The position numbers and the translations under genes are program-made. Below are positions 1-6,533 of a DNA stretch of 7,309 bases, piece after piece. This stretch comes from an uncultured Blautia sp. (GTDB lineage: Bacteria; Bacillota; Clostridia; Lachnospirales; Lachnospiraceae). The stretch lies in the NCBI GenBank assembly GCA_934358405.1, contig CAKRKL010000095.1, positions 1 to 7,309 on the forward strand, given 5' to 3'. Below the pieces are notes generated by a model that ran no database searches, had not been told where the DNA came from, and saw only the letters and a list, made by a program, of their open reading frames with translations. How positions within the stretch are numbered: position 1 is the first letter of the stretch; each line of letters opens with the position of its first letter.

Positions 1-296
1 AGAACATTGCGGTAGACACTGCGCCACTCCAGGAGATGGTCCTTTTGCAGCATATAGCCAATACGGGAGCTGCCGCCTGCGAGGGGCTTTCCCTCCATAA
101 GGATGGATCCCTGCTCTGCAGGAAGAAGTCCGCAGATCAGATTCAGTAAAGTGGATTTGCCGCACCCGGAGGGGCCTACAATTGCCAGGAATTCCTCCGG
201 CAAAAGATCAAAGGATATATGAGAAAGGGCAGCAGTCTCCCCGGATGTGCTATGGTAAGAAAGGCTGACATCCTTTACTTCCAGAAGGGGAATCAT
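1..296 (-). CDS. ABC transporter ATP-binding protein, nitrate/sulfonate/thiamine-precursor type (partial, N-terminal 98 residues)
   Basis: The minus-strand reading starts MIPLLEVKDVSLSY at the ATG whose first base is 296, with a GGAGG ribosome binding site at 304-308, seven bases upstream. An ATG at 310 hits a stop after five codons. Residues 41-49 are a perfect Walker A loop (GPSGCGKST, complement of 150-176), and Q84 lies in the Q-loop stretch GYMLQKDHLLEWRSV. The 'LL-WR' sequence after the Q-loop is characteristic of the SsuB/TauB/NrtD family, ATPases that energise uptake of nitrate, sulfonates, taurine or pyrimidine thiamine precursors with a permease and a lipoprotein-type binding protein. 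The signature motif, Walker B and H-loop lie beyond the window edge, so activity cannot be judged and the substrate cannot be assigned. The gene is divergent from the phospholipid cluster. It is probably part of a transporter operon running off to the left. Confidence 0.93.
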   Translation of the reverse strand, partial: MIPLLEVKDVSLSYHSTSGETAALSHISFDLLPEEFLAIVGPSGCGKSTLLNLICGLLPAEQGSILMEGKPLAGGSSRIGYMLQKDHLLEWRSVYRNV

Positions 297-327
297 AACA
301 TAACCTCCATTTTTCTATAATTTATGA

Positions 328-356
328 TATGCTTTTGGGGGACGGTATGATATAAT
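328..356 (+). promoter_or_regulatory. Predicted extended -10 promoter for the phospholipid gene cluster
   Basis: A perfect TATAAT lies at 351-356 and is preceded by TG plus one base (348-350), giving an extended -10 element. The -35 region 17 bases upstream (TATGCT, 328-333) is poor, as is common with extended -10 promoters. Transcription would start near 363, about 35 bases before the ATG at 399, which has an AGGAAAG ribosome binding site at 381-387. No convincing promoter for the divergent ABC gene was found in the same spacer. This is a consensus match only. Confidence 0.6.
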
Positions 357-398
357 GAAGTAATTAAACTATTTGATTTCAGGAAAGAAAATAATAAT

Positions 399-1427
399 AT
401 GAGCAAAAAGAAAACGGTTTTTAACCTTTTATTTCTGGTGATCGTTTTTGGCCTTACCATGTATCTGGTGTTTCGTGGTAAGGACATCGGGGATATTATC
501 AGTACAGCCAGGGAAGCAGACGGGAGGTATCTGCTTCTTAGCATTGTATGTGTGGTATTATTTATCCTTGGAGAATCTGTGATCATCTTTTATATGATGA
601 AGACCCTTGGAGCCAGTGTGAAAATGAGCCACTGCGCACTGTATTCCTTTGTGGGCTTTTTCTTCAGCTGTATTACGCCGTCTGCCTCCGGTGGACAGCC
701 TATGCAGATTTTTTATATGAAAAAGGATAAGCTGCCCATTCCGGTGACAACGCTGGTGCTTATGATCGTTACGATCACCTACAAGGCTGTGCTGGTTGTG
801 ATCGGGCTTTTGATCTGCCTGCTTGGAGGAGATTTCCTTCGTGGTTATCTGGGTGATTACATGTGGGTATTTTATTTGGGAGTGGGACTTAATGTGTTCT
901 GCGTTTCTTTTATGCTGACACTGGTATTTGCTCCCGGTCTTGCCAAATGGATCATGGTAACCGGTCTGAAGCTTATTGAGCATATCCGGATTCTGAAGCC
1001 TAAGAAGAGCCGGCTTGAGAATCTGGAGGCTTCTATGGATCAGTATCATGAGACTGCGGCATTTTGGGCAAGTCACAAGAGAATTATACTGAACGTGTTT
1101 CTGATCACATTTGTTCAGAGATGCATTTTGTTTACTGTGACTTACTGGGTATACCGTGCGCTGGGACTGCACTCTTATGGAATCCTGACGGTTACGGTTT
1201 TGCAGGCGGTGATTTCCGTGTCTGTAGACATGCTTCCGCTGCCGGGAGGTATGGGAATCAGCGAGACACTGTATATGGTGATGTTTGTTCCGGTATTTAG
1301 GGAGCTGATGCTGCCCTCCATGCTTTTGAGCCGTGGAATATCCTATTATGGCCAGATGCTGATCAGTGCAGTGATGACCTGTGTGGCGCACATGACTATA
1401 GGAAGGCAGAAAGAAACATCACAATAA
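399..1427 (+). CDS. Flippase-like integral membrane protein, LPG_synthase_TM (YbhN/UPF0104) family
   Basis: This 342-residue polytopic membrane protein has hydrophobic helices at about residues 7-25, 44-67, 82-92, 116-142, 154-177, 229-250 and 261-279, plus more near the C-terminus. Two family hallmarks are present: TPSASGGQP at 93-101, and LPLPGGMGISE at 279-289. The family is the membrane half of MprF, the enzyme that makes and flips lysyl-phosphatidylglycerol. Here it stands alone without the cytoplasmic aminoacyl-transferase domain, so it should not be called a lysyl-PG synthase. The length is usual for stand-alone members. It is first in a tight cluster with pssA (33-base gap) and psd, which suggests a phospholipid-related transport or translocation role. 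That role is inference; the substrate is unknown. The start is supported by AGGAAAG at 381-387 and a lysine-rich N-terminus before the first helix. Confidence 0.9.
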   Translation: MSKKKTVFNLLFLVIVFGLTMYLVFRGKDIGDIISTAREADGRYLLLSIVCVVLFILGESVIIFYMMKTLGASVKMSHCALYSFVGFFFSCITPSASGGQPMQIFYMKKDKLPIPVTTLVLMIVTITYKAVLVVIGLLICLLGGDFLRGYLGDYMWVFYLGVGLNVFCVSFMLTLVFAPGLAKWIMVTGLKLIEHIRILKPKKSRLENLEASMDQYHETAAFWASHKRIILNVFLITFVQRCILFTVTYWVYRALGLHSYGILTVTVLQAVISVSVDMLPLPGGMGISETLYMVMFVPVFRELMLPSMLLSRGISYYGQMLISAVMTCVAHMTIGRQKETSQ

Positions 1428-1460
1428 GGAAGAACGTTTGAAAAAGGAGAAACAAAAAAC

Positions 1461-2078
1461 ATGCTTGGATTTTATGATTACACGGTGGTGCTTACCTACA
1501 TAAGTCTGACAATCTCAGTGTTTGGTATGACAAGGGCACTTGCAGGAGACTTTAAGGTTGCTATTTTATGTCTGGCAATGTCAGGACTTTGTGATATGTT
1601 TGATGGTAAAATTGCACGGACAAAGAAGAATCGTACAGAGGATGAGAAGAAATTTGGAATTCAGATAGACTCCCTTTGCGATGTGGTATGCTTTGGTATA
1701 TTCCCGGCGATGATCTGCTATTGCCTGGGAATGAACCGTATTCCGGGAATTATTATTCTTGGAATGTACTGCGTGGCATCTGTGATTCGTCTTGCGTATT
1801 TCAATGTAATGGAAGAGAAGCGACAGAATGAGACAGATGAGCTTCGCCAGTATTACCAGGGGCTTCCCATTACCTCCATGGCTATTATCCTTCCCTTCCT
1901 TTATCTTCTTCGTAAAAGCTGCGGCAGCAATTTCCTTCTGGTGACCCATGTGGCAGTTGCCGTGGTTGGGGCTTTGTTTATCAGTGATTTCAAGGTGAAG
2001 AAGCCGCAGAATCCCATGGTGATTCTGTTGGTTGCGCTTGTAGCACTTGCCTTGTCAAGAATGTTCCATCTGCTTTAA
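1461..2078 (+). CDS. pssA: CDP-diacylglycerol--serine O-phosphatidyltransferase
   Basis: This integral membrane enzyme transfers the phosphatidyl group of CDP-diacylglycerol to L-serine, releasing CMP and forming phosphatidylserine. The full CDP-alcohol phosphatidyltransferase motif is visible: D45, D48, G49, A52, R53, G66, D70 and D74. These residues bind two metal ions and the CDP headgroup. The spacing between R53 and G66 is stretched by a charged insert (TKKNRTEDEKK), typical as I recall of clostridial PssA. The following FGIQIDSLCDVVCFG segment matches serine-type rather than glycerol-phosphate-type members. Further hydrophobic segments lie at about 74-90, 97-115, 135-148, 158-174 and 183-200. 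The 205-residue length fits the type II PssA family. The start has AAGGAG at 1444-1449, 11 bases upstream. psd follows after only 20 bases, and this strongly supports serine as the acceptor alcohol. Confidence 0.94.
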   Translation: MLGFYDYTVVLTYISLTISVFGMTRALAGDFKVAILCLAMSGLCDMFDGKIARTKKNRTEDEKKFGIQIDSLCDVVCFGIFPAMICYCLGMNRIPGIIILGMYCVASVIRLAYFNVMEEKRQNETDELRQYYQGLPITSMAIILPFLYLLRKSCGSNFLLVTHVAVAVVGALFISDFKVKKPQNPMVILLVALVALALSRMFHLL

Positions 2079-2098
2079 AGAAAATCAGGGAGGTACAT

Positions 2099-2980
2099 AT
2101 GAAGTATGTAGACAGAAAAGGAAACATTACCATAGAAGAGAACAGGCAGGACAAATTTCTCCATCATCTTTACAATGACCGGGGAGGACGGCTTTGTCTC
2201 AGGATTTTGGTACAGCCTTTTGTAACAAAGCTGGGAGGCTGGTTTTTAAACACAAGGCTTTCTGCCAAAATGGTTCCTGGGTTTGTACAGCGAAATGGTA
2301 TTGATCTGTCCGTATGCACCAGAGATCGTTTTTTTTCCTATAATGATTTTTTTACAAGAAGACTGAAGGAAGGACAGCGTCCCATAGCAGAGGGTGAAGG
2401 GGTGCTTATCAGCCCCTGTGACGGCAAGGCTACTGTTAGCAGGATCGGAAGTGATTCCCGGTTTTTTATAAAGGATACTGCATATACCTTAGAAAGGCTT
2501 CTGAATAACAAGAAGCTTGCAAAGCGGTATCTTGGCGGGTATGCTCTGATTCTTCGACTGACGGTAGATGATTACCACCATTACTGTTATGCAGCTGACG
2601 GGATGAAATCAAAAGCGGTGAAGATACCAGGGGTTTTTCATACGGTGAATCCGGCGGCGAATGACGTTTATCCTATTTATCACGAGAATTCCAGGGAGTA
2701 TTGTCTTTTAAAAACAGAACAGTTCGGTACGCTTGTGATGATGGAAGTGGGAGCTATGATGGTAGGTAAGATCACCAATCTGCATCAGGAAGCCTGCCAG
2801 GTGAAAAAGGGCGAAGAAAAAGGCTATTTTGAATTTGGAGGATCTACCATTGTGTTGCTGGTTCAGCATGGAAAGGTGAGAATAGATACAGACCTTATAG
2901 AAAATTCAGAGAATGGTTATGAAACAATTGTAAGAATGGGTGAGAGAATTGGCAAATGTAAATTACCAAAAAGAGCTTGA
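2099..2980 (+). CDS. psd: Phosphatidylserine decarboxylase proenzyme
   Basis: This enzyme converts phosphatidylserine to phosphatidylethanolamine at the membrane, using a pyruvoyl group made by self-cleavage. The cleavage motif is GGST at residues 247-250. Processing between G248 and S249 would give a beta chain of 248 residues and a 45-residue alpha chain whose first serine becomes the pyruvoyl group. Other conserved sites are SPCDG at 105-109, with the likely triad aspartate D108, and DYHH at 158-161. The second histidine of the DYHxxH motif known from other PSDs is Cys163 here. The 293-residue length fits clostridial PSDs. The start is set by a strong AGGGAGG at 2087-2093, five bases upstream of the ATG. 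The gene lies 20 bases after pssA, which makes its substrate, and its last 41 bases overlap queH. Co-transcription is very likely. Confidence 0.96.
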   Translation: MKYVDRKGNITIEENRQDKFLHHLYNDRGGRLCLRILVQPFVTKLGGWFLNTRLSAKMVPGFVQRNGIDLSVCTRDRFFSYNDFFTRRLKEGQRPIAEGEGVLISPCDGKATVSRIGSDSRFFIKDTAYTLERLLNNKKLAKRYLGGYALILRLTVDDYHHYCYAADGMKSKAVKIPGVFHTVNPAANDVYPIYHENSREYCLLKTEQFGTLVMMEVGAMMVGKITNLHQEACQVKKGEEKGYFEFGGSTIVLLVQHGKVRIDTDLIENSENGYETIVRMGERIGKCKLPKRA

Positions 2981-3623
2981 AAAATTAATTGAAGGGCAGC
3001 AGAAGGCAGGAAGAGTTCCCAGACTTTTCCTTCACGCCTGCTGCGCACCCTGCAGCAGTTATGTCCTGGAATATCTTTCCAGGTTTTTTTCTGTTACAGT
3101 ATTTTTTTATAATCCCAATATTTCTCCAAAAGAGGAATACGAAAAAAGAGTATCAGAGATTCAACGCCTGATCAGTGAGATGGAATTTGTTCATCCGGTA
3201 GCATTTATAGAGGGAGAATATAAGCCGGAAGATTTTTATGAGATGGCAAGGGGACTTGAGGAGGTACCGGAAGGCGGGGAGCGGTGCTTTAGATGCTACC
3301 GCCTTCGCATGGAGGAGGCTGCCAGACTGGCAGAACAGGGAGGCTACGATTATTTTACAACTACGCTTTCTATCAGTCCTTTGAAAAATGCCGGAAAAAT
3401 AAATGAGATTGGGCAGGAGCTGTCCCAAATTTACAAGGTGGAACATCTGCCTTCTGATTTTAAAAAGAAAAACGGCTATAAACGTTCTATTGAGCTTTCC
3501 CATGAATACGGATTGTACAGGCAGAATTACTGCGGCTGCATATTTTCCAAACGGGAGAGCATGGAAAAGCAGCAACAAAGGGAAGAACAGGAAAAATGCG
3601 AATGTGGTTCTAAAATGCAGTAA
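2940..3623 (+). CDS. queH: Epoxyqueuosine reductase QueH
   Basis: QueH reduces epoxyqueuosine to queuosine in the wobble position of GUN-anticodon tRNAs. It is the non-cobalamin alternative to QueG. The family signature is clear: HACCAPCSSYVLEYL with adjacent cysteines C34-C35 plus C38, YNPNI at 57-61, ERCFRCYRLRM with C116 and C119, and CGC at 198-200 near the C-terminus. The cysteines hold the iron-sulfur centre and a redox pair. The start is uncertain: GTG at 2940 gives 227 residues and overlaps psd by 41 bases, TTG at 2949 is an alternative, and no ATG is available before the conserved domain. The ribosome binding site is weak, which suggests translational coupling to psd. The hydrophilic tail after residue 205 carries an extra CEC (220-222) that I do not recognise as a family feature. 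Confidence 0.95.
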   Translation: MRELANVNYQKELEKLIEGQQKAGRVPRLFLHACCAPCSSYVLEYLSRFFSVTVFFYNPNISPKEEYEKRVSEIQRLISEMEFVHPVAFIEGEYKPEDFYEMARGLEEVPEGGERCFRCYRLRMEEAARLAEQGGYDYFTTTLSISPLKNAGKINEIGQELSQIYKVEHLPSDFKKKNGYKRSIELSHEYGLYRQNYCGCIFSKRESMEKQQQREEQEKCECGSKMQ

Positions 3624-3697
3624 AGTAGAAGAAACCTGGAAATTCTCTTTGCAATTTAGATAAAGTGTGTTAAACTAGCACTTGAATGCAGTAAAGT
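3614..3697 (+). repeat. 13-nt direct repeat flanking the queH-argH junction
   Basis: AATGCAGTAAAGT occurs at 3614-3626, spanning the end of queH and its stop codon, and again at 3685-3697 in the argH leader. The copies are 71 bases apart. Similarity continues imperfectly after both (AGAAGAAA versus TAGAAAGAAA). The second copy lies between the predicted -10 and the argH ribosome binding site. The pair could be a local duplication or a weak operator; no function is established. Confidence 0.6.
3649..3676 (+). promoter_or_regulatory. Possible promoter for argH
   Basis: TTGCAA at 3649-3654 and TAAACT at 3671-3676 are spaced by 16 bases. The -10 is preceded by TGT (3668-3670), which makes it an extended -10 element. 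Each hexamer matches four of six consensus bases. No terminator is visible after queH, so argH may also receive read-through from the upstream cluster. Confidence 0.4.
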
Positions 3698-3720
3698 TAG
3701 AAAGAAATGAGGAAAAATAT

Positions 3721-5100
3721 ATGGCACAGCTTTGGGGCGGACGTTTCACAAAAGAAACCGACAAACTGGTTTATAATTTCAATGCGTCCATTTCATTTGA
3801 TCAGAAATTTTATGAGCAGGATATCCGCGGCAGCAAGGCACATGTAAAAATGCTTGCCAAACAGGGCATTCTGACAGAAGAAGAAAGAGACAAGATCCTT
3901 GAAGGACTTGAGGGAATCCTTGCAGATGTAAAGGCAGGCAGACTTGCGATCACATCTGAATACGAGGATATTCATAGCTTTGTGGAGGCCAATCTCATTG
4001 ACAGAATCGGAGATCCGGGCAAGAAGCTTCACACCGGAAGAAGCCGTAATGATCAGGTGGCACTGGATATGAAGCTGTATGTGCGCGATGAGATTGACGC
4101 CATTGACCAAGAGGTGAAGGCACTTCTTGAGGCTCTTCAGAAGATTATGGAAGAGAATGTGCATACTTATATGCCTGGCTTTACCCATTTGCAGAAGGCA
4201 CAGCCGGTAACCCTGGCACATCATGTGGGTGCATACTTTGAGATGTTTCGCCGTGACAGAGGACGTCTTTTTGATATCCGCAGACGAATGAATACCTGTC
4301 CCCTTGGAGCAGGTGCCCTTGCAGGAACTACCTATCCTCTTGACAGAGAATATACCGCCAGGCTCCTGGATTTTGACGAGCCAACCAGAAACAGTATGGA
4401 TTCCGTATCTGACAGAGATTATGTCATTGAGCTGTTATCTGCCCTTTCTACTATTATGATGCACCTCAGCCGTTTTTCAGAGGAAATTATTTTGTGGAAT
4501 TCCAATGAGTATCGTTTTGTGGAAATTGATGATGCATACAGCACCGGAAGCAGTATTATGCCGCAGAAGAAGAATCCGGATATTGCAGAGCTGGTAAGAG
4601 GAAAAACAGGCCGTGTTTACGGTGCGCTAATATCTATTCTCACTACCATGAAAGGTATTCCCCTTGCATATAACAAAGATATGCAGGAGGACAAGGAGCT
4701 GACCTTTGATGCCATTGACACAGTAAAGGGCTGCCTTGCGCTGTTTACCGGAATGGTATCCACTATGCAGTTTAATAGGGCAAACATGGAAGCCAGCGCA
4801 AAGAATGGCTTTACCAATGCCACAGATGCAGCAGATTATCTGGTGAACCACGGTGTTCCTTTCCGCGATGCCCATGGAATCGTAGGACAGCTTGTGCTCA
4901 AATGCATTGACAGGGGAATTTCCCTGGATGAGCTGTCACTTGAGGAATATAAAGAAATCAGTCCGGTCTTTGAGCAGGATATTTATGAGGCAATCAGCAT
5001 GAAAACCTGCGTTGAGAAGCGTATCACCCTCGGTGCACCGGGACCGGATGTGATGGAGAAAGTTATTGCTGGTAATAAGAAATACCTGGAAGAAAATTAA
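3721..5100 (+). CDS. argH: Argininosuccinate lyase
   Basis: This cytoplasmic enzyme splits argininosuccinate into arginine and fumarate, the last step of arginine synthesis. It is a homotetramer in the fumarase/aspartase superfamily. The conserved regions are present in order: MAQLWGGRF at the N-terminus, HTGRSRNDQ at 104-112, the FTHLQ segment with T155-H156, and the catalytic serine loop GSSIMPQKKNPD at 276-287. The 459-residue length is normal and no key residue is missing. The ATG at 3721 was chosen over an in-frame TTG at 3682 because family members start at MxxLWGGRF and TGAGGA at 3708-3713 is well placed seven bases upstream. No argG is in the window, so the gene is separated from at least part of its pathway. 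Downstream hairpins at 5116-5169 end the unit. Confidence 0.97.
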   Translation: MAQLWGGRFTKETDKLVYNFNASISFDQKFYEQDIRGSKAHVKMLAKQGILTEEERDKILEGLEGILADVKAGRLAITSEYEDIHSFVEANLIDRIGDPGKKLHTGRSRNDQVALDMKLYVRDEIDAIDQEVKALLEALQKIMEENVHTYMPGFTHLQKAQPVTLAHHVGAYFEMFRRDRGRLFDIRRRMNTCPLGAGALAGTTYPLDREYTARLLDFDEPTRNSMDSVSDRDYVIELLSALSTIMMHLSRFSEEIILWNSNEYRFVEIDDAYSTGSSIMPQKKNPDIAELVRGKTGRVYGALISILTTMKGIPLAYNKDMQEDKELTFDAIDTVKGCLALFTGMVSTMQFNRANMEASAKNGFTNATDAADYLVNHGVPFRDAHGIVGQLVLKCIDRGISLDELSLEEYKEISPVFEQDIYEAISMKTCVEKRITLGAPGPDVMEKVIAGNKKYLEEN

Positions 5101-5115
5101 GAAATCCAGCAGTTC

Positions 5116-5169
5116 AGCCATTTCCATTATGCCGAAATGGCTTGCATGAAATAATAAATTTCATTTTTT
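5116..5169 (+). terminator. Predicted terminator region after argH (tandem hairpins)
   Basis: A perfect 9-bp stem pairs AGCCATTTC (5116-5124) with GAAATGGCT (5134-5142) around a 9-base loop. It is followed by a weaker A/T-rich hairpin, ATGAAAT (5146-5152) with ATTTCAT (5158-5164), which runs straight into six Ts (5164-5169). The first hairpin lacks an immediate T-tract, so the second, or both together, would act as the terminator. Confidence 0.65.
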
Positions 5170-5201
5170 ATCACTTTAATTCAATAAAATTCAAGAAAGT
5201 A

Positions 5202-5229
5202 CTTGCATTTTTCTCATACATGGTATAGT
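5202..5229 (+). promoter_or_regulatory. Predicted extended -10 promoter for asd
   Basis: TATAGT at 5224-5229 matches five of six -10 bases and is preceded by TGG (5221-5223), an extended -10 element. CTTGCA/TTGCAT near 5202-5208 is a weak -35 with a short 15-16 base spacer. Two AATTCAA copies at 5178-5184 and 5188-5194 lie just upstream. The leader to the ATG at 5281 is about 45 bases, too short for a lysine riboswitch. The start codon has a strong GAGGAGAG at 5267-5274. Confidence 0.55.
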
Positions 5230-5280
5230 ATGTCATAGAAATACACATGTACGTAGAGGAAAGAATGAGGAGAGCATATT

Positions 5281-6366
5281 ATGAGTGAAAAGCTTAGAGT
5301 TGGTATTTTAGGTGCTACCGGAATGGTAGGACAGAGATTTATTTCCCTGTTAGAGAATCATCCATGGTTTGAGGTAGTGACTGTTGCAGCAAGCCCGAGA
5401 AGTGCAGGTAAGACCTATGAGGAAGCTGTTGGCGGCAGATGGAAAATGGATACCCCAATGCCGGAGGCTGTTAAGAAGCTTGTGGTTATGAATGTAAATG
5501 AAGTAGAGAAGGTTGCAGAAACTGTAGACTTTGTATTCTCTGCTGTAGATATGTCCAAGGACGAGATCAAGGCTATTGAGGAAGCATACGCAAAGACAGA
5601 GACACCAGTTGTTTCCAACAACAGTGCCCACAGATGGACACCGGATGTGCCGATGGTAATTCCGGAAATCAACCCGGAGCATTTTGAGGTCATCAAATAT
5701 CAGAAGGAGCGTCTTGGAACAAAGCGCGGCTTCATCGCAGTAAAACCAAACTGCTCCATCCAGAGCTACGCACCTGCACTTACCGCATGGAAGGAATTTG
5801 AGCCATACGAAGTGGTTGCCACTACATATCAGGCAATTTCCGGAGCAGGTAAAACATTTAAGGACTGGCCGGAGATGGAACATAATATCATTCCGTACAT
5901 TGGCGGTGAAGAAGAGAAGAGTGAGAAGGAACCTCTTCGTATCTGGGGTAAGGTTGAGGACGGCGTGATCGTTCCGGCGAAAGAGCCTGTTATCACATGT
6001 CAGTGTGTCCGTGTTCCGATTCTGAACGGCCATACAGCAGCTGCATTTGTGAAATTCAGAAAGAAACCTACCAAGGAGCAGCTTGTAAAAGCACTTGTTG
6101 AATTCAAGGGAGTTCCGCAGGAATTGAACCTTCCAAGCGCACCGAAGCAGTTTATCCAGTATCTTGAGGAGGACAATCGTCCTCAGGTTACAGAGGATGT
6201 AAACTTTGAGAATGGAATGGGCGTATCTATTGGAAGACTTCGTGAGGATACTGTATATGACTGGAAGTTTATCGGACTTTCCCACAATACAGTAAGAGGA
6301 GCAGCCGGCGGTGCAGTTCTGTGTGCTGAGACATTGAAGGCACAGGGATATATTCAGGCGAAATAA
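5281..6366 (+). CDS. asd: Aspartate-semialdehyde dehydrogenase, archaeal/fungal-type
   Basis: This cytoplasmic enzyme reduces aspartyl phosphate with NADPH to aspartate-4-semialdehyde, the branch-point precursor for lysine/diaminopimelate, threonine, methionine and isoleucine. The N-terminal dinucleotide loop is GILGATGMVGQRF (8-20). SNNSAHRW is at 112-119. The catalytic cysteine is C158 in PNCSIQ. Q184 lies in YQAISGAG, and the likely catalytic base is H251 in RVPILNGHTAA. The 361-residue length and the PNCS-type active site place it in the archaeal/fungal-like branch, which is common in clostridia, not the E. coli-like branch. The ATG at 5281 has GAGGAGAG six bases upstream. The gene ends in tandem stops (TAATAA) and appears monocistronic between its own promoter and the 6393-6429 terminator. 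No dapA or lysC neighbour is seen. Confidence 0.97.
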   Translation: MSEKLRVGILGATGMVGQRFISLLENHPWFEVVTVAASPRSAGKTYEEAVGGRWKMDTPMPEAVKKLVVMNVNEVEKVAETVDFVFSAVDMSKDEIKAIEEAYAKTETPVVSNNSAHRWTPDVPMVIPEINPEHFEVIKYQKERLGTKRGFIAVKPNCSIQSYAPALTAWKEFEPYEVVATTYQAISGAGKTFKDWPEMEHNIIPYIGGEEEKSEKEPLRIWGKVEDGVIVPAKEPVITCQCVRVPILNGHTAAAFVKFRKKPTKEQLVKALVEFKGVPQELNLPSAPKQFIQYLEEDNRPQVTEDVNFENGMGVSIGRLREDTVYDWKFIGLSHNTVRGAAGGAVLCAETLKAQGYIQAK

Positions 6367-6373
6367 TAAACGG

Positions 6374-6478
6374 CATTGACGTAAAAAAGATTGGAGAATG
6401 TGATCAGAAGTGATGACATTCTCCTTTTTGCTTCAGGCGGATAAGCAGCTGAAGCAAAAAATGACCGTTTACGTAATG
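6374..6478. repeat. Nested inverted repeats between asd and selD
   Basis: Three palindromic units are nested. The outer arms CATT-G-ACGTAAA (6374-6385) and TTTACGTAATG (6468-6478) can form 11 bp with one bulged G. Inside them are the asd terminator hairpin (6393-6424) and a second perfect 12-bp stem, TTTTTGCTTCAG (6425-6436) with CTGAAGCAAAAA (6449-6460). The second stem uses the terminator's T-tract as its left arm and has no T-tract of its own after it on either strand. The right outer arm overlaps the predicted selD -35. The pairings are read directly from the sequence; any function is unknown. Confidence 0.7.
6393..6429 (+). terminator. Rho-independent terminator of asd
   Basis: A 9-bp stem pairs GGAGAATGT (6393-6401) with ACATTCTCC (6416-6424). 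After one G-G mismatch the stem continues as ATCA/TGAT (6403-6406, 6411-6414) around a GAAG loop. Five Ts follow directly (6425-6429). An A-run at 6383-6388 upstream can pair with the T-tract. Confidence 0.88.
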
Positions 6479-6496
6479 GAGGATTCATGTTAAAAT
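6468..6496 (+). promoter_or_regulatory. Predicted selD promoter
   Basis: TTTACG at 6468-6473 (four of six -35 bases) and TAAAAT at 6491-6496 (five of six -10 bases) are separated by exactly 17 bases. The -10 is also extended by TGT (6488-6490). It lies downstream of the asd terminator and about 38 bases before the selD ATG. A strong ribosome binding site, GGGAGGTGA, follows at 6518-6526, seven bases before the start codon. Confidence 0.65.
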
Positions 6497-6533
6497 AAAG
6501 AATACGTTTGAATAACAGGGAGGTGAATCCATA

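Noticed and set aside
558..1391. Long minus-strand open frame opposite the flippase-like gene
   Set aside because: The His/Gln-rich product is typical of the antisense of a hydrophobic membrane-protein gene. It has no domain or independent support.
399..1427. Annotation as lysylphosphatidylglycerol synthase (MprF)
   Set aside because: Only the membrane domain is present; the aminoacyl-transferase domain is absent, so synthase activity is not supported.
3683..3700. ARG-box (ArgR operator) upstream of argH
   Set aside because: Only a TGAAT half-site is present; the matching ATTCA inverted half is missing.
3682..3720. Upstream TTG start for argH adding 13 residues
   Set aside because: Family proteins begin at MxxLWGGRF. 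The ATG at 3721 has a properly spaced TGAGGA, and the extra residues are encoded by the untranslated leader that contains the direct repeat.
5170..5280. Lysine riboswitch or T-box leader before asd
   Set aside because: The space between promoter and start is only about 45 bases, and no T-box sequence or riboswitch-like stem set is visible.
5350..6285. Long minus-strand open frame opposite asd
   Set aside because: It is fully antisense to a strongly supported gene, its product is rich in Cys, Leu and His with no recognisable domain, and no ribosome binding site was seen. It is a codon-usage shadow.
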